From contig JAUWBW010000084.1 in NCBI GenBank assembly GCA_030609665.1, positions 1 to 7,780 on the forward strand: 7,780 nucleotides of DNA, given 5' to 3'. The position numbers and the translations under genes are program-made. Numbering within the stretch: the first letter of the stretch is position 1; each line of letters begins with the position of its first letter. Shown in pieces: positions 1-5,110 of this stretch. This DNA comes from Methanosarcinaceae archaeon (GTDB lineage: Archaea > Halobacteriota > Methanosarcinia > Methanosarcinales > Methanosarcinaceae). The notes beneath the pieces are model-generated. The model was not told the origin of the DNA and made no database searches. It saw nothing but the letters and a program-made list of their open reading frames with translations.

Positions 1-207
1 TTATACACTCATTTTTTGTTTTTTTTGGACAACCCTTTCGAGTTTTTTTGTCCACATCTTATCTCCAATGTCAGTGTATTCACATTCGAGATAATGTTGC
101 ACTGCAATGCTTAAGGCGTCCTTGGTTGACGACTCTTTGCATTTCTGCTTGAGCGCGATCAAGTCATCCTCTGCAAGTACGGTTTGTGCGTGTACAATTT
201 TTACCAT
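1..207 (-). CDS. Small DUF5371-like, ribbon-helix-helix-like protein
   Basis: A complete 68-residue protein ending in TAA at the window edge. Its ATG at 207-205 is preceded by a good Shine-Dalgarno AAGGTGA (218-212, 4-base spacer). The N-terminus (KIVHAQTVL) looks like a short beta-strand, followed by a helix, a turn around SSTKDA (27-32) and a second helix (about 30-42). That is the strand-helix-helix layout of ribbon-helix-helix DNA-binding proteins and VapB-like antitoxins. The tail (51-68) is very basic (KKLERVVQKKQKK-type). From memory it resembles the small methanogen family DUF5371, whose function is unknown. A DNA-binding or antitoxin-like role is inference. No toxin gene is visible downstream, because the window ends at the stop codon. 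A TATA-like box and a palindrome lie upstream (250-284). The gene call is solid; the function is not. Confidence 0.8.
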   Translation of the reverse strand: MVKIVHAQTVLAEDDLIALKQKCKESSTKDALSIAVQHYLECEYTDIGDKMWTKKLERVVQKKQKMSV

Positions 208-249
208 TATCTCACCTTATTGAGTTCAAACGTGTAAACCACATGTTTT

Positions 250-274
250 CCTCATTATCATCATTATGATGAGG
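250..274. promoter_or_regulatory. Imperfect palindrome beside the TATA box (candidate operator)
   Basis: CCTCAT (250-255) and ATGAGG (269-274) are perfect inverted arms around an ATC/CAT-rich centre that is only partly symmetrical. The palindrome fills the space between the TATA-like box (276-284) and the predicted start of transcription of the DUF5371-like gene. This is a typical site for archaeal repressors that block initiation. A role in autoregulation by the ribbon-helix-helix-like product is inference. Confidence 0.4.
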
Positions 275-275
275 A

Positions 276-284
276 GTATATAAG
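276..284 (-). promoter_or_regulatory. TATA-like box of the DUF5371-like gene
   Basis: On the minus strand this reads CTTATATAC, close to the archaeal TATA consensus. It lies about 70 bases before the ATG of the small minus-strand gene. That would put transcription start near 250-255 and leave a leader of about 45 bases containing the Shine-Dalgarno. The box is almost symmetrical, so it could also fire on the plus strand, but no convincing plus-strand gene follows. Confidence 0.5.
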
Positions 285-515
285 TGTTATCGTTTGCAGG
301 ATAATAGGACCACATAAGAGAGATAATCAGGCATTACTTTGGAATTATATCGCCAGATCTTGTATGTCAGAACAAATTGATTTTTTACTGGAGATATTTT
401 CATATTATATTGATTATGATAACAATATGTTCTTTGAGGGAATATAATTTTATTAAATCCTGTTTACTTAGCAGATCAATGATAAAAAAAAGGGACTGTC
501 AAATCTTTTGGTGTT

Positions 516-776
516 TTGGAAAGCATAAAACTCATTGATTTCGTGGGTGATATACCATTCCACAAGAGAAGCAACGCAGAGACCACAGTTCACATGATCA
601 AATCCAAGTTTGGCGATTCAGTGAAAAGCAAAACATGGATTGCACAGGTTAATGAGGTACTTTGTAAGGTTATCTGTCATAACATCTGTGTTGTAATTCA
701 GGAAATGTTTGAATTGGGAATTAAGCCGAATTTTAATTTTAGTGTTGAAAGGCACGAATCAACTATGACATTGTGA
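516..776 (+). pseudogene. C-terminal remnant of an IS4/IS5-type DDE transposase
   Basis: About the last 80 residues of a transposase remain. The readable frame opens just after a stop codon at 483-485, and its nominal start is a TTG with no Shine-Dalgarno. The segment FHKRSNAETTVHMIK (residues 15-29) fits the Y-(2)-R-(3)-E-(6)-K signature around the last catalytic acid of IS4-like enzymes, with F in place of Y. It is followed by KFGDSVKSKT and NEVLCKVICHNICVVIQEM, which are typical C-terminal sequences of archaeal IS4/IS5-type transposases. The first two catalytic aspartates and the whole N-terminal part are missing, so it cannot encode an active transposase. It ends in TGA inside the palindrome at 776-801. 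It marks an old insertion or deletion event next to the accessory stretch on its right. The family call is from memory of motifs; the exact IS name is unknown. Confidence 0.75.
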
Positions 777-801
777 AAAAGAATAATATATTATTCTTTT
801 T
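776..801. terminator. Perfect 26-bp AT-rich palindrome, probable bidirectional terminator
   Basis: Positions 776-801 are perfectly self-complementary around 788/789, with A-runs on the left and a T-run on the right that continues to 802. It starts at the last base of the transposase-remnant stop codon. Because the arms begin with A5 and end with T5, a T-run follows the hairpin on either strand. It could therefore end transcription from the transposase side and from the NYN gene on the minus strand. Archaeal termination often needs only the U-tract, so the hairpin may be incidental. Confidence 0.5.
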
Positions 802-933
802 TATATTAATTACACAGAACAAATCATTTGGAAAACTATATATAGACAAGAATCCATAGATTAATTTGAACACGAATCCCATGTGATAGGATAAATGTCC
901 CTAGGCTCAATAGAGTTATCGCATGGTTTAATC

Positions 934-1515
934 TTATTTTATTTCATTAAAATTGATGACTTTGTCTACTTCTTTATCTAATTCATATGCAAGACTGTTG
1001 GTTTCGTGGTCATCATGTCGAAACCCTGCAACAATGACTTCCTTTCCCAATTTTTGACGGACTAATCGAATCGTTGGTATTAAGTCTTTATCACCAGAAA
1101 CAATAATAAAAGTATCATAAGGACAAGGATTGGTTTGATAAGCTATTTCAATTGCTTTTGTTGCCACAGCAATATCTATCATTTTTTCTTTATGAGGTTT
1201 TTTTCGTAAGTTTCTTCCACATATATGGCATTTGTCGTTGCAATGTGAACATTGATTCAAATCTGGATAATATTTTAAATCATAATCGTGGACTATAATC
1301 CCAGATTTACTAATTTTATTTAGAGCTTTTTGTTGCCCCTTGTTATTTCTATCAACCGAAGTAAAATAGTGAGTTTTACATACTGGATTAATATCTCCAT
1401 CAACGTGTGGGAGTAAAATTGAAGGAAGGTCTGGAGGCCAAATCATATTACCGTTACGTTTCCCACTTAAAAACAAATTGGTTCCATCAACAATGATTAC
1501 AACATTCTTTAACAT
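934..1515 (-). CDS. NYN-domain (PIN-like) putative RNase with zinc-knuckle insert
   Basis: A 193-residue protein of the NYN/LabA (DUF88-like) branch of the PIN-like nuclease fold. The N-terminus has VVIIVDGTN (D10, N13). A central KEKMIDIAVATKAIE holds D114, and IIVSGDKDLIPTI (137-149) holds D142 and D144. These are the expected acidic, metal-binding residues of the active site, so a metal-dependent RNase activity is likely from family knowledge. An insert at 89-99 has four cysteines, C-x2-C-x3-C-x2-C, followed by a basic stretch (RNLRKKPHKEK). This looks like a zinc knuckle that could bind nucleic acid. No Shine-Dalgarno is visible before the ATG at 1515-1513, so the message may be leaderless or nearly so. 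The gene stands alone among repeats and a transposase remnant, looks more AT-rich than the genes to the right, and is probably accessory. The biological target is unknown. Confidence 0.85.
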   Translation of the reverse strand: MLKNVVIIVDGTNLFLSGKRNGNMIWPPDLPSILLPHVDGDINPVCKTHYFTSVDRNNKGQQKALNKISKSGIIVHDYDLKYYPDLNQCSHCNDKCHICGRNLRKKPHKEKMIDIAVATKAIEIAYQTNPCPYDTFIIVSGDKDLIPTIRLVRQKLGKEVIVAGFRHDDHETNSLAYELDKEVDKVINFNEIK

Positions 1516-1572
1516 CTATAAAAAATAGATTGTATCTTATTTCATTGTTTTGGTATTAAAATTTACACAATT

Positions 1573-1781
1573 TTTGAGACTTTTTATTATCTTCTGGAAT
1601 TGTTCGGAAAACCGCGGAGAGCGCAGAGGCACGCAGAGAAAAACAACGATCCTCTGCGTTCTCCGCGACCTGCACGCCCTACAGGCGTAGCAGGCACTCA
1701 ACTCCGTAGGAGGTGAGTGTGCTCTGCGGTGAATTTTTTTGCCACGATTCGTTTATTCAGAATATATTAAAAAGTCTCCAA
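1573..1781. repeat. MITE-like nested palindromic element with terminal inverted repeats
   Basis: Outer arms 1573-1598 and 1756-1781 pair at 22 of 26 positions, including an 11-base perfect match (GAGACTTTTTA at 1576-1586 with its complement at 1768-1778). Inside lies a 17-bp stem (1613-1629 with 1651-1667, one G-T wobble), then a 10-bp stem with one bulged base (1669-1678 with 1684-1694), then an 11-position stem with one mismatch (1695-1705 with 1709-1719). ACCGCGGAG (1611-1619) can also pair with CTCTGCGGT (1722-1730), which competes with the first stem. The GC-rich core stands out sharply from the AT-rich flanks. Its build fits a non-autonomous mobile element or a dispersed structured repeat; a folded RNA is the alternative. 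No clear target-site duplication could be fixed because the flanks are runs of A and T. Confidence 0.65.
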
Positions 1782-1800
1782 TTTTTTTATAAGATTATAG

Positions 1801-1861
1801 TTCTGTGTAGAAACTCAGCATTCTGTGTATAAAGTCGGGCAATAATCCGACTTTCTACACA
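1801..1861. repeat. Short direct repeat and 15-position hairpin
   Basis: TTCTGTGTAGAAA (1801-1813) returns 20 bases later as TTCTGTGTATAAA (1821-1833), with one change. The second copy forms the left arm of a hairpin, 1824-1838 with 1847-1861, with 14 of 15 positions paired and an 8-base loop. No poly-T follows, so it is not a classical terminator. Confidence 0.55.
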
Positions 1862-1902
1862 AAGCCGCATAGGCTGAAACTTGTATAGCTCAGTTAGTTG
1901 TA

Positions 1903-1918
1903 AAAAACGTACGTTTTT
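1903..1918. repeat. Perfect 16-bp palindrome centred on ACGT
   Basis: A5-CGTACG-T5 is perfectly self-complementary and is followed after CATG by seven T residues (1921-1928 region). As plus-strand RNA it is terminator-like, but no gene is known upstream on that strand. Confidence 0.4.
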
Positions 1919-1971
1919 CATGTTTTTTTGATAGTATACTACTCCGCAAGTATAATTTAGAACTATAGATG

Positions 1972-2045
1972 GCCACAGAGAACACAAAGGGATGATGTTA
2001 AGGCTGTGGAAAAGGCATCTCTGTGACCTCTGTGTTCTCTGTGGC
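1972..2045. repeat. Second palindromic repeat, related to the core of 1611-1667
   Basis: Arms 1972-1990 and 2027-2045 pair at 18 of 19 positions around a 36-base loop. The arm CCACAGAGAACACAAAGG (1973-1990) aligns base for base with 1612-1629 of the larger element, differing only by G-to-A type changes. Several of these are matched by C-to-T changes in the opposite arm. This marks it as a diverged copy of the same dispersed repeat family. Confidence 0.7.
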
Positions 2046-2088
2046 AAAAAGTTACAAAAAACATATATGGTTTAGTATATCACAATTT

Positions 2089-2127
2089 ACAGGATGGGCG
2101 AGCCACTTGTATCCTGTCAATCCTGTC
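2089..2127. repeat. ACAGGAT / ATCCTGTC repeat cluster
   Basis: ACAGGAT (2089-2095) is the inverse of ATCCTGT (2111-2117), and ATCCTGTC occurs twice in the same direction (2111-2118 and 2120-2127) with one base between. From memory, similar ATCCTGT-based repeats are scattered through many bacterial and archaeal genomes. It is unrelated in sequence to the two GC-core palindromes. Confidence 0.5.
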
Positions 2128-2242
2128 CATTTATTCAGGCAATGCGATTCCATATTTGGCGACATATCCCACAATAGTGATATTACCCACACAATGTTAA
2201 AGAGAACCTAAAATGGTTGTGAAATGTTTCGATCAGGGGTAC

Positions 2243-4156
2243 TTACACCAATCGAATCGTCTCAAGGTTTGTAAGTGCGCGCGTCTCGATCTTGTATTTT
2301 TTATATATCGAACTTGCAAGGTCAACGCATGATCGCTCCTCGCCGTGTTCCGTGAACACACGTTCAGGATGCGGCTGCATCTTCCTGATGTACTCCATGA
2401 GTTGCCTTCTGTCTGAGTGTCCTGAGAAACCATCAACCACTTCAACATTCATATTCATGCTGACCATCTCATTACCGCCATTCCTTGAAGAAACAGGGAT
2501 CTCTTTCCATCCTTTCTGAATACGGCGACCCATTGTTCCATCCGCCTGATAACCAACAAAAATCAGAGTATTATTTTCACCCGGTGCAAAAGCCTTGAAA
2601 TATTCGATCACAGGTCCGGCATTCATCATACCTGAAGTTGCAAGTATAACGCATGGGTGCGGTTCATCAATGATCTTCTTACGCAGTTCATTGGAATCGA
2701 CCGGCTTGAAACAATCTGCAAGGAACGGGTTCTGGCCTTTCTGGAATATGAGTCTTCGGAGGTCATTGTTCAGGAATTCAGGATATGTTGCATGAATAGC
2801 AGTCGCTTCCCATATCATCCCATCAAGATAGACAGGAACGTCATCAATAATGCCTTTTCGGATAGCATCCTCAAGTACGATCATGACCTCCTGACTCCTT
2901 CCAACAGCAAATGCAGGGATAACCACAACGCCCTTTTTGTCCAATGTCTCTTTTACCACTCTTTGTAAATTTTTTTCAGCCTCTTTCAAGGAAGGCTGGA
3001 TTGCATTGGATTTGCCATATGTGGATTCCATGATCACACTCTCAACACGCGGGAACCTGTTCACCGCTTTGTCAAAAAGCCTTGTTGGTCCATACTTGAA
3101 ATCACCTGTGATAACAACATTATGCAGCCCATCACCAATATGGAAATGTGATATTGCAGAACCAAGAATGTGACCTGCATTATGGAACGTCAACTTGATA
3201 TCAGGTGCAATATCCGTGACCTCTTCATAATCCAGTGTGATCGTATGTTTGAGTGCTTCACGAACGTTTGCAGATTCATATGGGATCCTCTTACCATCCT
3301 TTGCTGCAACATCAATGTAATCAAGCTGCAAAAGTACCATCAGATCCCGCGTAGGAGGAGTACAGTAAATCGGACCATCATATCCATATTTGTATAACAG
3401 AGGCACAAGTCCCTGATGATCAAGGTGTGCATGTGTGACTACTACCGCATCGATCTGGTTTAGCGGGTAAGCTTCAGGAACATAAAGATAAGGCGTCATG
3501 TGCTCATCCGAGCCGACATTGACACCACAATCAACCATAATTCTTGATTCCGGTGTTGATATAATGAAACAACTTCTTCCAACTTCCTTGCAGCCGCCAA
3601 GTGATGTAAACCTAACCCACTTGTCCTTTGACATACATTCGCGATGGATCTTCCGCCCAACGACCTTCAGGATCTCCTTTCGCTCTTTGTGATTGGTTCT
3701 CATGAACGCACGGATGTTCTTGACAGTCCGTGATTTGATAGGAGGCGTACGTGACACCTTTGGAGTCCAACCGATCTTCTTTGTGATCTCCCTTAAGGTC
3801 TCACCATGCTTGCCGATAACAAGCCCTGGTTTTTCAGCTTCAATTACTACCTCGCCAACATCAGGATAAAAATAGTGATTCGAAATAACAGCCTCTTTGG
3901 GAACAGTATCATTGATCTTTTCAATTGACTCCTCTGGAGGTAAAAGGACTTTAGGATCAGGACGCACAACTATACGCGTCCGAAGACTCTTTGCCAGGGT
4001 CCTCACAATATTCCCGTTATCTGCGAATTTACGTGGATCCTCTGTATATACTACAAGTTGCGGACCCTCGAATTCAACACTTGAAATCGTGGTGCCTGAT
4101 GGCAGTTTGTCCTCAATTTTTGTTTTTAAGTCTGATAATAGGTCTTCTATTGCCAT
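2243..4156 (-). CDS. fttA: aCPSF1/FttA: KH-MBL-beta-CASP ribonuclease, transcription termination factor
   Basis: A full-length 637-residue archaeal CPSF1 (FttA), the factor that cuts nascent RNA at U-rich 3' ends and releases RNA polymerase. Residues 1 to about 175 form the N-terminal KH-like region, with the KH loop GLVIGKHG at 111-118. The metallo-beta-lactamase part follows, with HAHLDH (242-247), H329 in NAGHILGS and D352 in TGDFKYG as zinc ligands. The beta-CASP domain is inserted after that: the acidic motif in MESTYG (E377), ATSGMMNAG (506-514), FSGHSD (577-582, H580), and a final HGE at 604-606. All catalytic motifs are intact. The ATG at 4156-4154 is chosen because GGAAGG lies 8 bases upstream and the N-terminus matches the family. 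psmB lies 142 bases upstream on the same strand, an adjacency I recall from other archaea. Its leader carries a TATA-like box, a 10-7-10 palindrome and a U-tract, which may allow self-control. Confidence 0.96.
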   Translation of the reverse strand: MAIEDLLSDLKTKIEDKLPSGTTISSVEFEGPQLVVYTEDPRKFADNGNIVRTLAKSLRTRIVVRPDPKVLLPPEESIEKINDTVPKEAVISNHYFYPDVGEVVIEAEKPGLVIGKHGETLREITKKIGWTPKVSRTPPIKSRTVKNIRAFMRTNHKERKEILKVVGRKIHRECMSKDKWVRFTSLGGCKEVGRSCFIISTPESRIMVDCGVNVGSDEHMTPYLYVPEAYPLNQIDAVVVTHAHLDHQGLVPLLYKYGYDGPIYCTPPTRDLMVLLQLDYIDVAAKDGKRIPYESANVREALKHTITLDYEEVTDIAPDIKLTFHNAGHILGSAISHFHIGDGLHNVVITGDFKYGPTRLFDKAVNRFPRVESVIMESTYGKSNAIQPSLKEAEKNLQRVVKETLDKKGVVVIPAFAVGRSQEVMIVLEDAIRKGIIDDVPVYLDGMIWEATAIHATYPEFLNNDLRRLIFQKGQNPFLADCFKPVDSNELRKKIIDEPHPCVILATSGMMNAGPVIEYFKAFAPGENNTLIFVGYQADGTMGRRIQKGWKEIPVSSRNGGNEMVSMNMNVEVVDGFSGHSDRRQLMEYIRKMQPHPERVFTEHGEERSCVDLASSIYKKYKIETRALTNLETIRLV

Positions 4157-4178
4157 TAATACAGCCTTCCATTATAGT

Positions 4179-4190
4179 AAAAATAAAAAA
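4179..4190 (-). promoter_or_regulatory. U-tract in the leader of the aCPSF1 gene
   Basis: On the minus strand this reads TTTTTTATTTTT, 22 bases before the aCPSF1 start codon and 14 bases after the palindrome at 4205-4231. U-tracts are the signal that aCPSF1 itself recognises at 3' ends (family knowledge). It may mark the end of psmB messages, or act as an attenuator in the aCPSF1 leader; the sequence cannot decide. Confidence 0.45.
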
Positions 4191-4204
4191 TTGTTAAAAT
4201 ATGG

Positions 4205-4231
4205 TGCATCACAAAACACCGTTGTGATGCA
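4205..4231. promoter_or_regulatory. 10-7-10 palindrome upstream of aCPSF1 (operator or hairpin)
   Basis: TGCATCACAA (4205-4214) and TTGTGATGCA (4222-4231) are perfect inverted arms around a 7-base spacer. On the minus strand the palindrome directly follows a TATA-like TTTATATCC and would cover the start of transcription, as many archaeal repressor sites do. In a read-through psmB message it would instead form a stable hairpin upstream of the U-tract. Both readings are inference; the symmetry itself is certain. Confidence 0.6.
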
Positions 4232-4240
4232 GGATATAAA
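4232..4240 (-). promoter_or_regulatory. TATA-like box upstream of the aCPSF1 gene
   Basis: The minus strand reads TTTTATATCC here, close to archaeal TATA boxes. It would place transcription start near 4206-4212 and give a leader of about 50 bases. It suggests the aCPSF1 gene has its own promoter in the 142-base gap after psmB, in addition to possible read-through. Confidence 0.4.
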
Positions 4241-4294
4241 ATCTTATGGTCTGATTATAGGTGTAAATCAATGTTGTTTTGTTTTTAAAGCTAG

Positions 4295-4310
4295 ACACTC
4301 AATTGAGTGT
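4295..4310. repeat. Perfect 16-bp palindrome over the psmB stop codon
   Basis: ACACTCAATTGAGTGT is fully self-complementary and includes the psmB TGA (4301-4299). As RNA it would form a 6-bp stem with an AATT loop. The minus strand continues CTAGCTTTAAAAAC, without a real U-run, so it is at best a weak terminator; it may stabilise the 3' end or be chance. Confidence 0.35.
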
Positions 4311-4931
4311 ATCACGGATCTTTTTAACGTCTTCAGGATCCATCTGCTTGTATTCATCCTTTGTGATAACAACGACGTCGAGGCCTTCACCGGATGCCGA
4401 ATCTCGTTTTATGGCAGTATGAAGGGCACGTATTGCAAGGTCTATGCCTTCTTCAGTACTCATGTTCTCAGTATAGCGGTCTTCCAGTACACCGTATGCC
4501 ATTGGCGAACCTGAACCTGTTGATACTGCTCTTGTCTCTTCAATATTTCCACCAAGTGCGTCCAGTGAAAATATGGACGGACCTTTTTTGTCCACGCCAC
4601 CTACCAAAAGCTGCACCATCAAAGGATAATACCTCTGGCCACTTAAAAGATTAGAAAGAAGTGTTGTAATCCCCTTAATTGTCATGGAATCCTTATGCCT
4701 CATCTTATAGAGTTGTGATTCCACGCTTACAATGCGTACTATCTGTTGAGCATCACCAACTGAACCGGCAGTTGTCATACCTACAAGATCATCGATCTGA
4801 TAGACTTTCTTTGCAGTCTTACTTGCAATGAAATTCCCCATTGTAGCTCGCTGTTCTGTTGCCAGGATGACAGCATCACTGCAAACTATCCCTACAGTAG
4901 TTGTACCTTTTAAATATTTATCATCAACCAT
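4299..4931 (-). CDS. psmB: Archaeal 20S proteasome beta subunit
   Basis: A 210-residue beta subunit of the 20S proteasome, the threonine protease that degrades unfolded or tagged proteins in the cytoplasm. The propeptide is only nine residues (MVDDKYLKG), and self-cleavage before TTTVG would expose the catalytic threonine (T10, mature Thr1). In mature numbering E17 (in LATEQRATMG) and K33 (in SKTAKK) are present, as are STGSGS (137-142) and RDSASG (176-181), which complete the active-site region. Length and motifs are normal and nothing is broken. The ATG at 4931-4929 follows a GAGGT Shine-Dalgarno with a 6-base spacer (4942-4938). It has its own 179-base upstream gap with a TATA-like box and a palindrome. 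aCPSF1 follows on the same strand. The alpha subunit is not in the window. Confidence 0.97.
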   Translation of the reverse strand: MVDDKYLKGTTTVGIVCSDAVILATEQRATMGNFIASKTAKKVYQIDDLVGMTTAGSVGDAQQIVRIVSVESQLYKMRHKDSMTIKGITTLLSNLLSGQRYYPLMVQLLVGGVDKKGPSIFSLDALGGNIEETRAVSTGSGSPMAYGVLEDRYTENMSTEEGIDLAIRALHTAIKRDSASGEGLDVVVITKDEYKQMDPEDVKKIRDTLN

Positions 4932-4983
4932 CAGTATACCTCATAGTTAAAAAATGAGAAAATAATGTTAATAAAAATGTATT

Positions 4984-4998
4984 TTGCCATCATGGCAA
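4984..4998. promoter_or_regulatory. Perfect 15-bp palindrome in the psmB promoter
   Basis: TTGCCAT-C-ATGGCAA is perfectly symmetrical around 4991. It lies 25-39 bases downstream of a TATA-like box on the minus strand, so it covers or just follows the expected start of psmB transcription. It is a candidate operator or 5'-UTR hairpin; which protein might bind is unknown. Confidence 0.45.
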
Positions 4999-5022
4999 TA
5001 CAGTTACTTGATTGTTAATTTC

Positions 5023-5030
5023 ATTATATA
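5023..5030 (-). promoter_or_regulatory. TATA-like box of psmB
   Basis: The minus strand reads TTATATAA here, in the gap between the HD gene and psmB. Transcription would start near 4998-5002, giving a leader of about 68 bases that ends with the GAGGT Shine-Dalgarno before the psmB ATG. On its upstream side, HD-gene messages may end near a weak 5-bp hairpin (5070-5083) followed by T5 (5057-5053). Confidence 0.45.
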
Positions 5031-5110
5031 ACTCTTTCCCAAAATACGATTCAAAAACCAGTTAAATTATCAACCGTTGTTGAACATTGACAAATTTTTC
5101 CCCAAATATG

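Larger units (their letters stand above)
208..515. other. Intergenic, AT-rich; promoter region of the left gene
   Basis: Besides the TATA box, palindrome and Shine-Dalgarno of the leftmost gene, this stretch shows no convincing gene. A 27-codon plus-strand ORF (364-447) has no Shine-Dalgarno and is probably chance. AGGGACTGTCAAATC (491-505) resembles insertion-sequence ends and lies just before the transposase remnant, but no matching inverted copy was found on its other side. Confidence 0.5.
1516..2242. other. Repeat-rich non-coding region between NYN gene and aCPSF1 gene
   Basis: About 730 bases without a credible gene; the open frames here run through palindromes and have no Shine-Dalgarno or recognisable protein. 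It holds the nested palindromic element (1573-1781), a hairpin with a partial direct repeat (1801-1861), a 16-bp palindrome (1903-1918), a second copy of the palindromic repeat (1972-2045) and an ATCCTGT-type repeat (2089-2127). The last 100 bases are the 3' flank of the aCPSF1 gene and show no strong terminator. Confidence 0.7.

Noticed and set aside
364..447. 27-codon plus-strand ORF (MSEQIDFLLEIF...) downstream of a symmetrical TATA-like box.
   Set aside because: No Shine-Dalgarno, no recognisable motif, and AT-rich DNA gives such short ORFs easily.
836..846. CTATATATAG, a TATA-like box on both strands.
   Set aside because: No gene starts at a suitable distance on either strand, and the DNA around it is generally AT-rich.
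1611..1730. CRISPR-like repeat array.
   Set aside because: The repeats are inverted, imperfect and not evenly spaced; there are no unique spacers and no cas genes.
1883..1902. TAGCTCAGTTAG, which matches the A-box/D-arm of a tRNA gene.
   Set aside because: No T-arm/B-box, anticodon stem or acceptor pairing follows; the next bases are an A/T palindrome. At most a chance match or tiny tRNA fragment.
1787..2047. 86-codon minus-strand open frame.
   Set aside because: It runs through two hairpins and one arm of the palindromic repeat, has no Shine-Dalgarno and its translation has no domain-like character.
2023..2211. 62-codon plus-strand open frame.
   Set aside because: It starts inside the right arm of the 1972-2045 repeat and crosses the ATCCTGT repeat; no protein resemblance.
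3897..4514. 205-codon plus-strand open frame, the longest on that strand.
   Set aside because: It is antisense to the start of aCPSF1, the gap and the end of psmB, both of which are unmistakable genes; it has no Shine-Dalgarno or family features.
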